Source of the DNA: Streptomyces goshikiensis | GTDB taxonomy: Bacteria > Actinomycetota > Actinomycetes > Streptomycetales > Streptomycetaceae | Assembly (NCBI RefSeq): GCF_014650555.1 | Contig: NZ_BMVE01000010.1 | Span: forward strand, 62,001 to 126,000 | Direction: 5' to 3' | DNA length: 64,000 nucleotides | Shown here: positions 31,809 through 41,700 of the stretch, in pieces | Layout: every line of letters starts with the position of its first letter | How positions within the stretch are numbered: the first letter of the stretch is position 1 | The notes under the pieces: model-generated | The model's database searches: none | What the model saw: only the letters and a program-made list of their open reading frames with translations | What the model was told of the DNA's origin: nothing | Position numbers and translations under genes: made by a program

Positions 31809-32570
31809 ATGAACGACATGCGGGCCGCACGGCCGACCGGCGCGGCCGCCACCGATACCGACGCCGACGCTCCCGACCCGGCGGCGCGCCTGGCCGCCCT
31901 CGCGGCGGCGCTCGCCGACGAGACCCGGGCCGCCATCTGCATGACCCTGCTCGAAGGGCGCGCCTGGACCGCGGGCGAACTGGCCCGGATCACCTCGGTC
32001 GCGCCGTCCACCGTCAGCGGCCACCTGGCGCGGCTGCTCGACGCGGGCATCTGCGTGACCGAGCGGCAGGGCCGGCACAGCTACGTCCGGATCGCCGACG
32101 CGGCGACGGCCCGCCTGGTGGACGAACTCGCCTCGCACGCCATCCCGGGCCGGGACGCCGCCCACGCGGTGCCCGTGGTCTCCGCGCCCGACCCGCTGGC
32201 CCGCGCCCGCACCTGCTACGACCACTTCGCGGGACGGTTCGGCATGGCGGTCACCGACGCCCTGGAGGGGCGCGGCCTGCTGCGCACCGAGGGCGCCTTC
32301 CAGCTGACCGAGGCGGGCCGGGAGTGGTGCGGGCGGGCCGGTGTCGACCTCGCCCACCACGGGCGCAGGCCGCTGGCGAGCTCCTGTCTGGACTGGACCG
32401 AGCGCCGCCGCCACCTGGGCGGCCTGGCCGGGGCGCGGCTGTGCGCGCGGGCGCTGGGGGAGCGGTGGGTGGTGCGGCCGGAGGGCGGCGGGCGCGGGCT
32501 GCGGGTGACCGGGGCCGGGGAGGCGGCCTTCGAGGCCCTGCTGGGGATCACCCCGGACGCCTGGGCCTGA
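31809..32570 (+). CDS. ArsR-family transcriptional regulator
   Basis: A 253-aa protein with an N-terminal winged helix (LADETRAAICMTLLEG, then SVAPSTVSGHLARLLDAG), the ArsR/HTH_20 pattern, and a C-terminal half without known metal-binding cysteines. Start choice is uncertain: GGAGG lies only 2 nt before the ATG at 31809 but 11 nt before the in-frame ATG at 31818. It lies directly upstream of a DMT exporter, and a perfect palindrome sits between the two genes, so it probably controls that exporter. Confidence 0.85.
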   Translation: MNDMRAARPTGAAATDTDADAPDPAARLAALAAALADETRAAICMTLLEGRAWTAGELARITSVAPSTVSGHLARLLDAGICVTERQGRHSYVRIADAATARLVDELASHAIPGRDAAHAVPVVSAPDPLARARTCYDHFAGRFGMAVTDALEGRGLLRTEGAFQLTEAGREWCGRAGVDLAHHGRRPLASSCLDWTERRRHLGGLAGARLCARALGERWVVRPEGGGRGLRVTGAGEAAFEALLGITPDAWA

Positions 32571-32609
32571 GCGGCGCGCCTGCTCCGGGCCGGAGCAGTC
32601 TGAGGGCCG

Positions 32610-32635
32610 AACATTTCGGTGGACACCGAAATGTT
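32610..32635. promoter_or_regulatory. Perfect 12-bp palindrome, probable operator of the DMT exporter gene
   Basis: Arms aacatttcggtg and caccgaaatgtt with a 2-bp spacer lie 20 bp upstream of the exporter start. The AT-rich arms stand out in this GC-rich DNA, and the perfect dyad is typical of a winged-helix dimer site. The ArsR protein encoded just upstream is the obvious candidate to bind it. Confidence 0.75.
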
Positions 32636-32655
32636 GCCTGGGTAGGGTGCGGCGT

Positions 32656-33567
32656 ATGAAGTCCCGCCTGAGTCTGCTCCCGCCCGGCGCCCTCACGGCC
32701 GGCGCCGTGTCCTTCACGGTGTTCGCCTGGGCCTCCGCCTTCGTCTCCATCCGCAGCGCCGGCTCCGCCTACTCGCCAGGAGCCCTGGCCCTCGGCCGTC
32801 TGCTGACCGCCTCCGTGGTGCTGATAACCCTGCTCCTGGTGCGCCGGGTGGGCCTGCCGCCGCGCGGGGCCTGGCGCGGCATCCTGATCTCCGGCCTGGT
32901 GTGGTTCTGCGGCTACACGGTCGCGCTGAACTGGGGAGAACGGCTGGTCGACGCGGGTACGGCGGCCCTGCTCGTGAACACCGGGCCCATCCTGATGGCG
33001 CTGCTCGCCGCCCGCCTGCTGGGTGAGGCACTGCCGCCGCGGCTGCTCGCGGGCATGGGCGTGTCCTTCGTCGGTGCGGTGGTCGTCGGCCTGTCCATGT
33101 CCGGCGGCGGCGGCTCCACGTCCGTCCTCGGGGTGGTGCTGTGCCTGCTGGCCGCCGTGGCCTACGCGAGCGGTGTCGTCGCGCAGAAGCCCGCCCTCTC
33201 CTTCGGAACGCCCCTGCAGATCACCGCGTACAGCTGCCTGACCGGCGCCGTTGCCTGCCTGCCCTTCGCCGGACAGCTCGTGGCGGAAGTCCCCGAGGCG
33301 CCGCTCTCGGCCACGTTGAACATGGTCTACCTGGGCGTGGTGCCGACGGCGCTGGCCTTCATCGCGTGGACCTACGCCCTGGCCCGGATGCCGGCCGGGA
33401 AGCTGGGCTCGACCACGTACGCCGTCCCCGCCGTCGTGGTGCTGCTGAGCTGGGTGTTCCTCGGGGAGGTGCCCGCCTGGCTGACCCTGCTCGGCGGAGT
33501 GCTGTGCCTGGCCGGCGTGGCGGTGGCCCGCAGCCGGCCGCGCGCGGCCGCCCGCGCGGCGGCGTAG
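32656..33567 (+). CDS. EamA/DMT-family transporter
   Basis: A 303-aa membrane protein with ten hydrophobic segments in two EamA repeats (RhaT/YdcZ-like drug/metabolite transporters). The first repeat has the AFVSIRSAG and ALAAARLLGEALP segments typical of the family. It should export a small metabolite or drug. The start is the ATG at 32656 rather than the GTG three codons earlier. Control by the upstream ArsR protein through the palindrome before the start is likely. Confidence 0.9.
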   Translation: MKSRLSLLPPGALTAGAVSFTVFAWASAFVSIRSAGSAYSPGALALGRLLTASVVLITLLLVRRVGLPPRGAWRGILISGLVWFCGYTVALNWGERLVDAGTAALLVNTGPILMALLAARLLGEALPPRLLAGMGVSFVGAVVVGLSMSGGGGSTSVLGVVLCLLAAVAYASGVVAQKPALSFGTPLQITAYSCLTGAVACLPFAGQLVAEVPEAPLSATLNMVYLGVVPTALAFIAWTYALARMPAGKLGSTTYAVPAVVVLLSWVFLGEVPAWLTLLGGVLCLAGVAVARSRPRAAARAAA

Positions 33568-33580
33568 GGCCGCGGCACAG

Positions 33581-33602
33581 GGTCCGCGCCGCGGCGCGGA
33601 CC
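33581..33602. terminator. Bidirectional hairpin terminator between converging genes
   Basis: A perfect 9-bp stem (ggtccgcgc / gcgcggacc) with a 4-nt loop lies between the converging DMT exporter and TetR genes. It has no U-tract, as is usual for Streptomyces terminators. Confidence 0.75.
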
Positions 33603-33631
33603 GCGTCCGGCGAGGCCGGGCGGGGGGCTGC

Positions 33632-34264
33632 TCAGGGGGGCGGCGCCGGCGGGTCCGTCGCCGCGAGCAGCGCCTGGACGGCGGTTCCCATCGCGCGGCG
33701 GGCCGCCTCGACGTCCAGCCCGCTGCTGCGCCAGTGGTACCAGGCGCCCCAGGTGGTGACCGCGTCCAGCCCGTTCAGCAGGTCGGCCGCGCGCGCGGCC
33801 GGAACCCGGCCGAGCTCCTCGGCGAAGACCGCGGCCAGCCGCGCGCGGGCGAGGTCCAGTACCTGCCGGGTGACCTCGTCGATCCGCGCGGACCGCTGCT
33901 CCAGACGCATCGTCGTCAGCTGCGCCGGGGTGATCCACTCCAGGATCCGGGCGCGCTGTTCGGTGAGCGCGTCGACCCGGACCGCGCGCGGGCCCTCCGT
34001 GGGCAGCGGCCTGATCTGCTCCATCAGCTGTTCGAGCCGCCGGGCGATGGCCGTCTCGATCAGCTGGGCCATGTCGGCGAAGTGGTGGAACACCAGGCGC
34101 CGCGAGACGCCGGCGCGCTCGGCCACCCGGTCCGCGGGGAACTGCGACTCGCCCTCGTCGAGCAGGGCCAGCACGGCGTCCGCGATCTTCACGCGGGACT
34201 GCCGCCCGCGCTCCGTCCGGCCGTCCGAAGAGCGGTCCTGCGCCTGATCGGCCACCTGCTCCAC
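33632..34264 (-). CDS. TetR-family transcriptional regulator
   Basis: A 210-aa regulator. The helix-turn-helix near residues 25-70 contains VAERAGVSRRLVFHHFADM, the standard TetR recognition-helix pattern, followed by a ligand-binding domain of normal length. It is divergent from the MMPL transporter gene. A perfect palindrome in the 151-bp gap overlaps the likely MMPL promoter, so it is best read as the repressor of the MMPL-DUF2993 operon and perhaps of itself. Confidence 0.9.
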   Translation of the reverse strand: MEQVADQAQDRSSDGRTERGRQSRVKIADAVLALLDEGESQFPADRVAERAGVSRRLVFHHFADMAQLIETAIARRLEQLMEQIRPLPTEGPRAVRVDALTEQRARILEWITPAQLTTMRLEQRSARIDEVTRQVLDLARARLAAVFAEELGRVPAARAADLLNGLDAVTTWGAWYHWRSSGLDVEAARRAMGTAVQALLAATDPPAPPP

Positions 34265-34339
34265 CTCGGTCCCTCCCCGTCGTCACCCACCGGCATTGTC
34301 GCAAACGCCGGGTGCGGGCTGCGCGGCGGCGCGAGGCGA

Positions 34340-34370
34340 TTGACGTTATTGCACTCGGAGTGCAAAAGTG
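34340..34370 (+). promoter_or_regulatory. MMPL promoter region with TetR operator palindrome
   Basis: A TTGACG hexamer (34340-34345) is a good -35 box. A perfect 8-bp palindrome, ttgcactc-g-gagtgcaa, spans 34349-34365, just where RNA polymerase would sit between -35 and -10. The -10 itself is weak (around 34362-34368). This is the classic layout for TetR repression by blocking polymerase. Confidence 0.7.
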
Positions 34371-34415
34371 GCCCGGCGGCGGCCGTCGTCGCCGGACCAG
34401 AGGGAGCGATCGAGG

Positions 34416-36695
34416 ATGTTCGTCAGTGTGGGGCGGTGGTGTGCCCGCAGGCCGAAGCGGACCATCGCCGCATGGCTCCTGCTGCTGCTCGCGCTGGGCG
34501 CGGCCGTCGCCCTGTGCGGCCGGGTCACCAGCGAAGCGGTCTCCATCCCCGGCAGCGACAGCCAGGCGGCCGCCGACGCCGCCCGGGCGTTCCCCGGCTC
34601 CGCCTCGGGCAAGCAACCGCTGGTCCTGCACACCGGGGCCGGCGGCGCCGACCTGACCTCGGCCGGGGCGCGGGACGCGGTCGCGGCGGCGGCCCGGAAC
34701 ATCGCCGGCGTTGACCACGTCGTCGCGGTCACCACCCCCTACGAGGGCGCCGGACGGGCCGCGATGAGCGCCGACGGGCACACCGCCTTCCTCTCCGTCG
34801 AGCTCGACGTGACGGACCGGGACATCACCCCCGAGGTCACCCGGCGGATCGTGGACGCGGCCCGGCCCGCCGAGGCGGCGGGGATCGAGGTCACGCCCGG
34901 CGGCAGCCTGGCGGCCGCGGCCGACAAGGGCTCCACGCGGCACAGCGAGATCATCGGGCTGCTGGCGGCCCTCGCCATCCTCTGGTTCGGCTTCCGCAGC
35001 GCCGTCGCCGCCACCGTGCCGCTGATCGCCGCCGTCGTCGGGCTCGGGGTGTCCCTCTCGGTGGTCGGGCTGCTCGGGCACCTGATGGACATGCCGTCCG
35101 CCGGATCCACCATCGCGGCGATGATCGGCCTCGGCGTGGGCGTCGACTACAGCCTCTTCTGCCTCACCCGCTTCCGCGAGCTGCTGGGCGACGGGGCCTC
35201 GGTCGAGGACGCCGCAGCCCTGACCACGGCCGCCTCCGGCAAGGCCGTGGCCTTCGCCGGCTGCGCTGTCGTCGCCGCCCTCGCGAGCCTGGCCCTCGGC
35301 GGACTGCCCCTGCTCCACGCGCTGGCGCTCGCGCCCGGCATCGCCGTACTGGTCGCCGTCGCCGCCACCCTCACCCTGCTCCCGGCCCTGTTCGCCCTCC
35401 TCGGCCGAAGCCTCGCCCCCACCCCGACCGCGTCGGGCCCGGTGGCGCCCGACGCGGCGACAGCCCCCGGCCCTGCGGCATCGGATGCGGCGGCCGGAGG
35501 CGGGTGGCGGCGGGTTGCCGAGCGCGTCGCCAGGCAGCCCTGGCGCCATTTGATCGGCGCCCTGCTGCTGGTCGCCGTACTGGCCGCCCCGGCCGCCGGG
35601 CTGACCTTCGGTCAGCTCGACGGCGGTGACAAGGTCTCCTCGACCGCGAGCCGCACGGCCTACGACCGGCTCGCCGGCGCCTTCGGGCCGGGTGTCAACG
35701 GGCCGCTCCAGGTCACCGACGCCCTGCCCGACCCCGCCTCCGGCCCCACGGACCCCCGTGTCGACAAGGTCACCGACGCCCTGAAGGACACCCCCGGCGT
35801 GGCCGCCGTCGGCCCCCCGCAGCTCAGCCCCGACGGCCGGACCGCCCGCTGGCAGGTCACCCCGACCACCGCGCCGGGCGATCCGGAAACCGCCCGCCTG
35901 GTGCACCGGCTGCGCGAGAGCACCCTCCCCGCAGCCACCGCCGACACCGGCCACGGCGCCCACGTGAGCGGCGCGCCCGCCGCGCAGCTGGACCTGAACG
36001 ACCGGCTCTCCCGGCGGCTGCCCGCGATCATCGCGTTCGTCCTCGTCATCGCCGCCCTGCTCCTGCTGCTGGCGTTCCGGTCCGTGGTCGTCGCGGCGAC
36101 GGCCGCCGTACTGAACCTCGTGTCCGTGGCCGCCGCCTACGGCGTGCTGACCGCCCTGTTCCAGCAGGGCTGGGGAGCGGGGGCGCTGGGGCTCGACGGG
36201 CCCGTGCCCATCCCCGGATACGTTCCGCTGCTGATGTTCGCCGTCCTGTTCGGGCTGTCGATGGACTACGAGGTCTTCCTCCTCAGCGCCGTCCGCGAGG
36301 CCTACCTGAAGAGCGGCGACCACCGCGGCTCGGTGATCACCGGCCTGGCGAGGACCGGAGGGATCATCACCTCGGCCGCCCTCATCATGGTCTGCGTCTT
36401 CCTGAGCTACCTGCTCTCCGACGACCCGGTGGTCAAGATGTTCGGCATCGGCCTCGCCACGGCGGTCGCGCTCGACGCCACCCTCGTCCGCGGGCTCCTG
36501 GTCCCCGCTGCGATGATCCTTCTCGGCAAGGCCAACTGGTGGCTGCCCGGATGGCTCGACCGGGCGCTGCCCCGGATCGACATCGAGGGCGGCGACCACG
36601 TGCCACCGCCGGGGCCGGCGACCGAACCAGAACCCGGACCCGAGGCCGAACCCGACCCCGAAGCCGCCCCGCCCGTCACCGTGAGGAAGACATGA
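34416..36695 (+). CDS. MMPL-family RND transporter
   Basis: A 759-aa membrane protein with two repeats of an N-terminal helix, a large extracytoplasmic loop and a five-helix bundle (about residues 185-340 and 530-720). The Asp-Tyr pairs thought to relay protons in MmpL proteins are present in GVGVDYSLF and GLSMDYEVF. It should export lipids or hydrophobic metabolites. The chosen ATG follows AGGGAG at proper spacing, and an earlier in-frame GTG is less likely. It shares a 4-bp overlap with the DUF2993 gene and is probably repressed by the divergent TetR protein. The C-terminus is rich in Pro/Glu. Confidence 0.92.
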   Translation: MFVSVGRWCARRPKRTIAAWLLLLLALGAAVALCGRVTSEAVSIPGSDSQAAADAARAFPGSASGKQPLVLHTGAGGADLTSAGARDAVAAAARNIAGVDHVVAVTTPYEGAGRAAMSADGHTAFLSVELDVTDRDITPEVTRRIVDAARPAEAAGIEVTPGGSLAAAADKGSTRHSEIIGLLAALAILWFGFRSAVAATVPLIAAVVGLGVSLSVVGLLGHLMDMPSAGSTIAAMIGLGVGVDYSLFCLTRFRELLGDGASVEDAAALTTAASGKAVAFAGCAVVAALASLALGGLPLLHALALAPGIAVLVAVAATLTLLPALFALLGRSLAPTPTASGPVAPDAATAPGPAASDAAAGGGWRRVAERVARQPWRHLIGALLLVAVLAAPAAGLTFGQLDGGDKVSSTASRTAYDRLAGAFGPGVNGPLQVTDALPDPASGPTDPRVDKVTDALKDTPGVAAVGPPQLSPDGRTARWQVTPTTAPGDPETARLVHRLRESTLPAATADTGHGAHVSGAPAAQLDLNDRLSRRLPAIIAFVLVIAALLLLLAFRSVVVAATAAVLNLVSVAAAYGVLTALFQQGWGAGALGLDGPVPIPGYVPLLMFAVLFGLSMDYEVFLLSAVREAYLKSGDHRGSVITGLARTGGIITSAALIMVCVFLSYLLSDDPVVKMFGIGLATAVALDATLVRGLLVPAAMILLGKANWWLPGWLDRALPRIDIEGGDHVPPPGPATEPEPGPEAEPDPEAAPPVTVRKT

Positions 36696-37420
36696 ACCGC
36701 ACCGCCCAGGCCGAGTCGGCCCCCGTCACCGAGCCGCGGCGCGTCCGGCGCCGGTTCGGCGCCCGCCGGTGGGTGCTGATCGGCGCGGGTGCGCTGGTGG
36801 CCGTGGCGGCGCTGGCCGACACCATCGCCGCCGGGGTCACCGAGAGCGACCTCGCCGACCGCGTCGCACGCCGGCAGAGCGCCCTCACGGGGGCCCCGGA
36901 CGTTTCCGTCGACAGGTTCCCGTTCCTGCTCCACGCGGCTCGCGGGACGTTCCCTCACGTGGAGGTGCGGGCCAAGGCCAAGACGGATGAGGGGCTGCCC
37001 GTCACCGCCTCCGTGGACCTGCGGGACGTGTCGAAGACCGGGGGCGGATACCGGGCCGCCACGGCGCGGGCCGACTTCAGCGTCCCCCTCGACGCGCTGG
37101 CCGCGCACCGGGGCGAGGGCGTCCGGCTGTCCGAGTCCGACGGCCGCCTGCGGATCACCCGCGATTTCCTCGGCATGCCGCTCGTCGTCACCGCGGAGGT
37201 CGGGCTGAGCGGTGACACGGTGACGCTGGAGGCCTCCGCCGCCACCTTCGCCGGGCGTCCCCTGGATCCCGCCAACCCCCGGATCGCCGCCGCCGTCAAG
37301 GAAGCGGAACGCGAGATCCCCGACCTGCCCCTCGGTCTCGAACCCTCCGGGGTCTCGGTGGCCGAAGGGGCGGTGACCGTCCACGCCCGGGCGAGCGACG
37401 TGGCCCTCGACCCGGCGTGA
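36692..37420 (+). CDS. DUF2993 (LmeA-like) lipid-binding protein
   Basis: A 242-aa protein with one membrane anchor at about 27-46 and an extracytoplasmic DUF2993 domain (VDRFPFLLHAARGTF, LRITRDFLGMPL). In mycobacteria the family member LmeA binds phospholipids. The start overlaps the MMPL stop by 4 bp, so the two proteins are made together. A lipid-handling pair across the envelope is a fair guess. Confidence 0.85.
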   Translation: MNRTAQAESAPVTEPRRVRRRFGARRWVLIGAGALVAVAALADTIAAGVTESDLADRVARRQSALTGAPDVSVDRFPFLLHAARGTFPHVEVRAKAKTDEGLPVTASVDLRDVSKTGGGYRAATARADFSVPLDALAAHRGEGVRLSESDGRLRITRDFLGMPLVVTAEVGLSGDTVTLEASAATFAGRPLDPANPRIAAAVKEAEREIPDLPLGLEPSGVSVAEGAVTVHARASDVALDPA

Positions 37421-37688
37421 CACCGGCACCCGCCCCCGCGTGACACCGGCCCCGGCCCGCGCGCACCGGCCCCGCCCCCGGCGTCCCCCCGGCCGCGCGC
37501 CCGGTGCGCCCCCGTGCACCGGACGCGGCGGGTCCGGTGACACCCCCGTGGCCCCGTGAGCCCCCCGCACGCCCCACCAGGCGGAATTGCGTTGCGTAGT
37601 TGATCCACTCCATACTGTGACCGGACTTCTCGGTGCTCGGGGTGGCGAGGGATGCGCCCCCCGGCGCCCGTTCGGCAAGGGGGGTGGC
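37421..37688. promoter_or_regulatory. Intergenic region upstream of the PTM cluster
   Basis: A C-rich 268-bp stretch with no gene that I can support. Its left part repeats short ccggcacccgccccg-like phrases. Near the right end an AT-richer patch (about 37584-37620) has TTGCGT (37592-37597) and TACTGT (37613-37618), a possible -35/-10 with a short 15-bp spacer. It is the best candidate for the main promoter of the PTM operon, but unproven. Confidence 0.4.
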
Positions 37689-38612
37689 ATGTCGGGTTCG
37701 CTGGCAGCCGGTGAGGACCGGCCCCGGCCGGGACGCGCCGCCGTACGGGCCGCCGCCCGCGCGGTGCTGGCCCGGGCGGCCCACCCCGTCCTGCTCCTCG
37801 CGGTCGTGGCGGTGTTCGCCGCCACCGTGCGCCGGGGCTGGCCGCCGGGCCCGGTCACCTTCGCCTTCCAGTTCGCGACGCTCTGCTATCTCGCGGGGCT
37901 GGAGCGCCTCATCCCGTACGAACGCAGCTGGCGCCCCAGCCGGCGCGAATGGCGTTGGTACGGCGTCTACTACCTCCTCACCACGCTGGGCGGCAGCACC
38001 GGGCAGACGGCGGTCCTGCTCGCCGCGGGCGCCGTGGCACCCGAGCGCCCCCTGCTCCCGCTCGCCGTCGAGATGCCCCTCGCCCTGCTGCTCGGGTCGC
38101 TGGCCAGCTACGCCATCCACCGGCTCGGGCACACCAACCCGTGGCTCTGGCGGCTGCACGGCGTGCACCACGTGCCCGACAAGGTCAACGTCGGCAACAA
38201 CGGCGTCAACCACGTCCTCGACGTCTTCGTCTCCCAGGCCTGCGCCCAGCTCCCGCTGGCGCTCATCGGGTTCTCGGAGCGGGCGGTCTTCGGAGTGGGC
38301 CTGTTCGTCATCGCGCAGGGCTACTTCGTCCACGCCAACGTCGCCGTCCGGCTCGGTCTCCTCAACCACGTCCTCGCGGGACCGGAGCAGCACCGGCTGC
38401 ACCACAGCACCGACCTGGCCGAGGCCGGGCACTACGGCTCCGACCTGTCCGTCTGGGACCGGGCGTTCGGCAGCTTCACCTGGCACCCGGGCCGGGAGCC
38501 GGCCGAGGTCGGCCTCCTGCGGCCGGAGTCGTTCCCCGCCACCGGCGCGATCGGCGCCACCCTGGTGCACCCGTGGCGCATGCCCGCGAAGACGGGCGAA
38601 ACCGCTGGCTGA
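37689..38612 (+). CDS. ftdA: PTM hydroxylase, sterol desaturase/fatty acid hydroxylase family
   Basis: A 307-aa integral membrane di-iron hydroxylase. It has four or more hydrophobic segments and the histidine boxes HRLGH, HGVHH and HRLHH that bind the iron pair. In PTM clusters this enzyme (FtdA, HSAF SD) hydroxylates C-3 on the ornithine-derived part of the macrolactam. Its place directly before the PKS-NRPS gene on the same strand is the usual PTM arrangement. The start follows a GGGGTGG stretch. A 126-bp gap separates it from the PKS-NRPS. Confidence 0.9.
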   Translation: MSGSLAAGEDRPRPGRAAVRAAARAVLARAAHPVLLLAVVAVFAATVRRGWPPGPVTFAFQFATLCYLAGLERLIPYERSWRPSRREWRWYGVYYLLTTLGGSTGQTAVLLAAGAVAPERPLLPLAVEMPLALLLGSLASYAIHRLGHTNPWLWRLHGVHHVPDKVNVGNNGVNHVLDVFVSQACAQLPLALIGFSERAVFGVGLFVIAQGYFVHANVAVRLGLLNHVLAGPEQHRLHHSTDLAEAGHYGSDLSVWDRAFGSFTWHPGREPAEVGLLRPESFPATGAIGATLVHPWRMPAKTGETAG

Positions 38613-38738
38613 CGCCCCCGCACCCGCACGCGCCCCCCTTCCCGCCCCGCACGGGCTCCGCACGCCCCCGCACGCGCAGGCGTGCCCACCCCTGCCTTCC
38701 CCAGCGGTACTTGTCGACGACCTAAGGACCTGACCACC

Positions 38739-41700
38739 ATGGCTGAAGCGATCCGCGTCACCCCTCCGGAGAAGATCGCGATCATCGGCATCGGCTGCCG
38801 GTTCCCCGGCGGCGCCGGTGACCACCGGGCCTTCTGGCAGAACCTGCTCGACGGCAAGGACTGCATCACCGCGACGCCCCGCGACCGGTACGACGTGAGC
38901 ACGCTCGGCAGCCGTGACAAGGCCAAACCCGGGCGGCTGGTGGGAGGCCGGGGCGGCTACATCGACGGGTTCGACGAGTTCGACCCCGCCTTCTTCGGCA
39001 TCAGCCCCCGCGAGGCGGACTCCATGGACCCGCAGCAGCGCAAGCTGCTGGAGGTGGCCTGGGAGGCGCTGGAGGACGGCGGCCAGAAACCGGCCGAACT
39101 GGCCGGCGGCGATGTCGGCGTGTTCATCGGGGCGTTCACCCTGGACTACAAGATCCTCCAGTTCGCCGACTTACGGTTCGACACGCTGGCCGCGCACACC
39201 GCGACCGGCACGATGATGACGATGGTGTCGAACCGGATCTCGCACTGCTTCGACTTCCGGGGCCCCAGCCTCTCCGTCGACACCGCGTGCAGTTCGTCCC
39301 TGGTCTCGGTCCACCTCGCCTGCGAGAGCCTGCGCCGGGGCGAGAGCACCCTCGCGCTGGCCGGCGGCACCCTGCTCCACCTCACGCCGCAGTACACCAT
39401 CGCCGAGACCAAGGGCGGCTTCCTGTCCCCCGAGGGCCGCTCCCGTACGTTCGACGCCGACGCGGACGGGTACGTCCGCGCCGAAGGGGTCGGCGTCGTC
39501 GCCCTCAAACGCCTCTCCGACGCCCTCCGCGACGGTGACCCGGTCCACGCCGTGATCACCGCGAGCGGGGTCAACCAGGACGGCCGCACCAACGGCATCA
39601 CCGTGCCCAGCGCCGACGCCCAGGTCTCCCTCATCGAGCGGGTGTGCGCCGAGGCGGGCATCACCCCCGGCGACCTCCAGTACGTCGAGGCCCACGGCAC
39701 CTCCACCCCGGTGGGCGACCCCGTCGAGGCCGCCGCCCTCGCCCGGGCCCTCGCCGTCGGCCGCGCCCCCGGCGCCGCCTGCTACGTAGGCTCGGTCAAG
39801 ACCAACATCGGGCACACGGAATCGGCCGCGGGCATCGCCGGCCTCATCAAGACCGCCCTCAGCATCCGGCACCGCCGGATCCCGCCGCACATCAACCTGC
39901 GGCGGATCAACCCCGCCATCGACCTCGCCGGAGCGCCCTTCGACATTCCGACGCGGGTCACCGACTGGCCCGCGCACCGGGGCCCGGCGCGGGCCGGCGT
40001 CAACTCCTTCGGCTTCGGCGGCACCAACGCGCACGTCCTGCTGGAGGAGGCGCCGCCCGCGCCGCCCCGCCCCTCCGCCGAGGGGCCCGGCGCGGGGCCC
40101 GGCGAGTCCCGCCCGCGCTACACGATCCTCCCGCTGACCGCGCGCGATCCGGCCGCCCTGCCCGAGCGGGCCGAGGCGATCCGCCGCGAGCTCGCCGGGA
40201 CCGCCGCCGCGCCCGCATCCCTCGCCGACCTCGGGTACACGCTCGCCCACCGCCGCCAGCACCACGACGCCCGGCTGTCCGTCGTCTACGGCTCCCGCGC
40301 GGACCTCGACGAGGCACTCGCCGCCCACCTGCGGGGCGAAACCCACCCCCGCGTACTCCTCGACCGCCGCCGCCCGGACCAACAGCGGAGGCTCGCCTGG
40401 GTGTTCACCGGCATGGGACCGCAGTGGTGGGGGATGGGCCGCGAGCTGTTCGCCGCGCAGCCCGCCTACCGCGACGCGGTCGAACGCTGCGACCACGAGA
40501 TCGCCGAACTCACCGGCTGGTCCCTGACCGAGGCGATGGCCGCCGACGAGGCCGGCTCCCGGATGGCCGAGACCTGGCTGGCCCAGCCCGCCAACTTCGC
40601 CGTCCAGGTCGGCCTGTCCGCCCTGTGGCGCGCCCACGGCGTACGTCCCGACGCCATCGTCGGGCACAGCACGGGCGAGGTCGCCGCCTTCCACGAAGCG
40701 GGCGTCTACAGCCTGCGCGACGCGGTGCGGATCGTCGTCCACCGCAGCCGCCTCCAGCAGCGGCTGGCCGGCACCGGAACCATGCTGGCCGCCGGACTCA
40801 CCGAGGAGGAGGCGCTGCGCCGCCTGCGCCCGTACGGGGACCAGGTGTCCCTCGCCGCCGTGAACAGCCCGGCGGCGGTCACCTTCGCCGGGGACCGGGC
40901 CGCGCTCACCGCCCTCGCGGGGGAACTCCACGCCGGACAGGTCTTCGCCAAGTTCCTCACCGTCCGCGTGCCCTACCACAGCGCCCGCATGGAGGAGATC
41001 AAGGACGAGCTGCTCTCCAGCCTCGCCGGCATCGAACCGCGCCCGGCCCGGGTGCCGTTGTACCTGACCGGCAGGGAGGGCCGGGCGGTGGGCACCGAAC
41101 TCGACGCCGACTACTGGTGGAGCAACGTCCGCGACAGCGTCCGCTTCCGCCAGGCCGTCGAGCGGATGGCCGGTGACGGCCACCGCACCTTCCTGGAGAT
41201 CGGCCCGCACCCCGTCCTGACCCACGCGATCAAGGAGTGCCTGGCCGGCGTTCCCGTCGCCGCGGAGCCGGGCGCCGAAGCCGTCACCCTGCCGTCGATC
41301 CGCCGGGGCGAGGACGAGGAGGCCTGCTTCACTGCCTCCCTCGCCGCGCTCCACAACCTCGGCTTCGACATCGCCTGGGACGTGCTCCAGCCCGCCGGCC
41401 GGACCGTACCGCTGCCGCGCTACCCCTGGAAGCGCGACCGGTACTGGACCGAGCCGCGCCCTGTCGCGCAGGTCAGGCTCGGCCAGGTCGACCACCGCCT
41501 GCTCGGCCGCCGGCTCGCCACCGCGGAACCCGTGTGGGAAGCGGAGATCGACCTGGAGAGCGCCCCCTACCTGGCCGACCACCGCATCCAGGGCCGCGCC
41601 CTGTTCCCGGCCGCCGGCTACCTCGAAATGGCCGCCCAAGCCGTCCGCACCCTGACCGGCGGCACCGAGATCGCGCTCGGCGACATCGCCTTCCGCAAGG

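Noticed and set aside
34416..36599. Minus-strand open frame of about 1075 codons opposite the MMPL gene
   Set aside because: The MMPL reading gives transmembrane repeats and Asp-Tyr motifs, while the opposite frame is Gly/Gln/Asp-rich filler that happens to run on through the TetR and operator region in another frame.
37421..37583. C-rich repeats before the PTM genes as a small gene or CRISPR-like array
   Set aside because: The phrases vary in length and sequence, have no regular spacers and give no reading frame with a ribosome-binding site.
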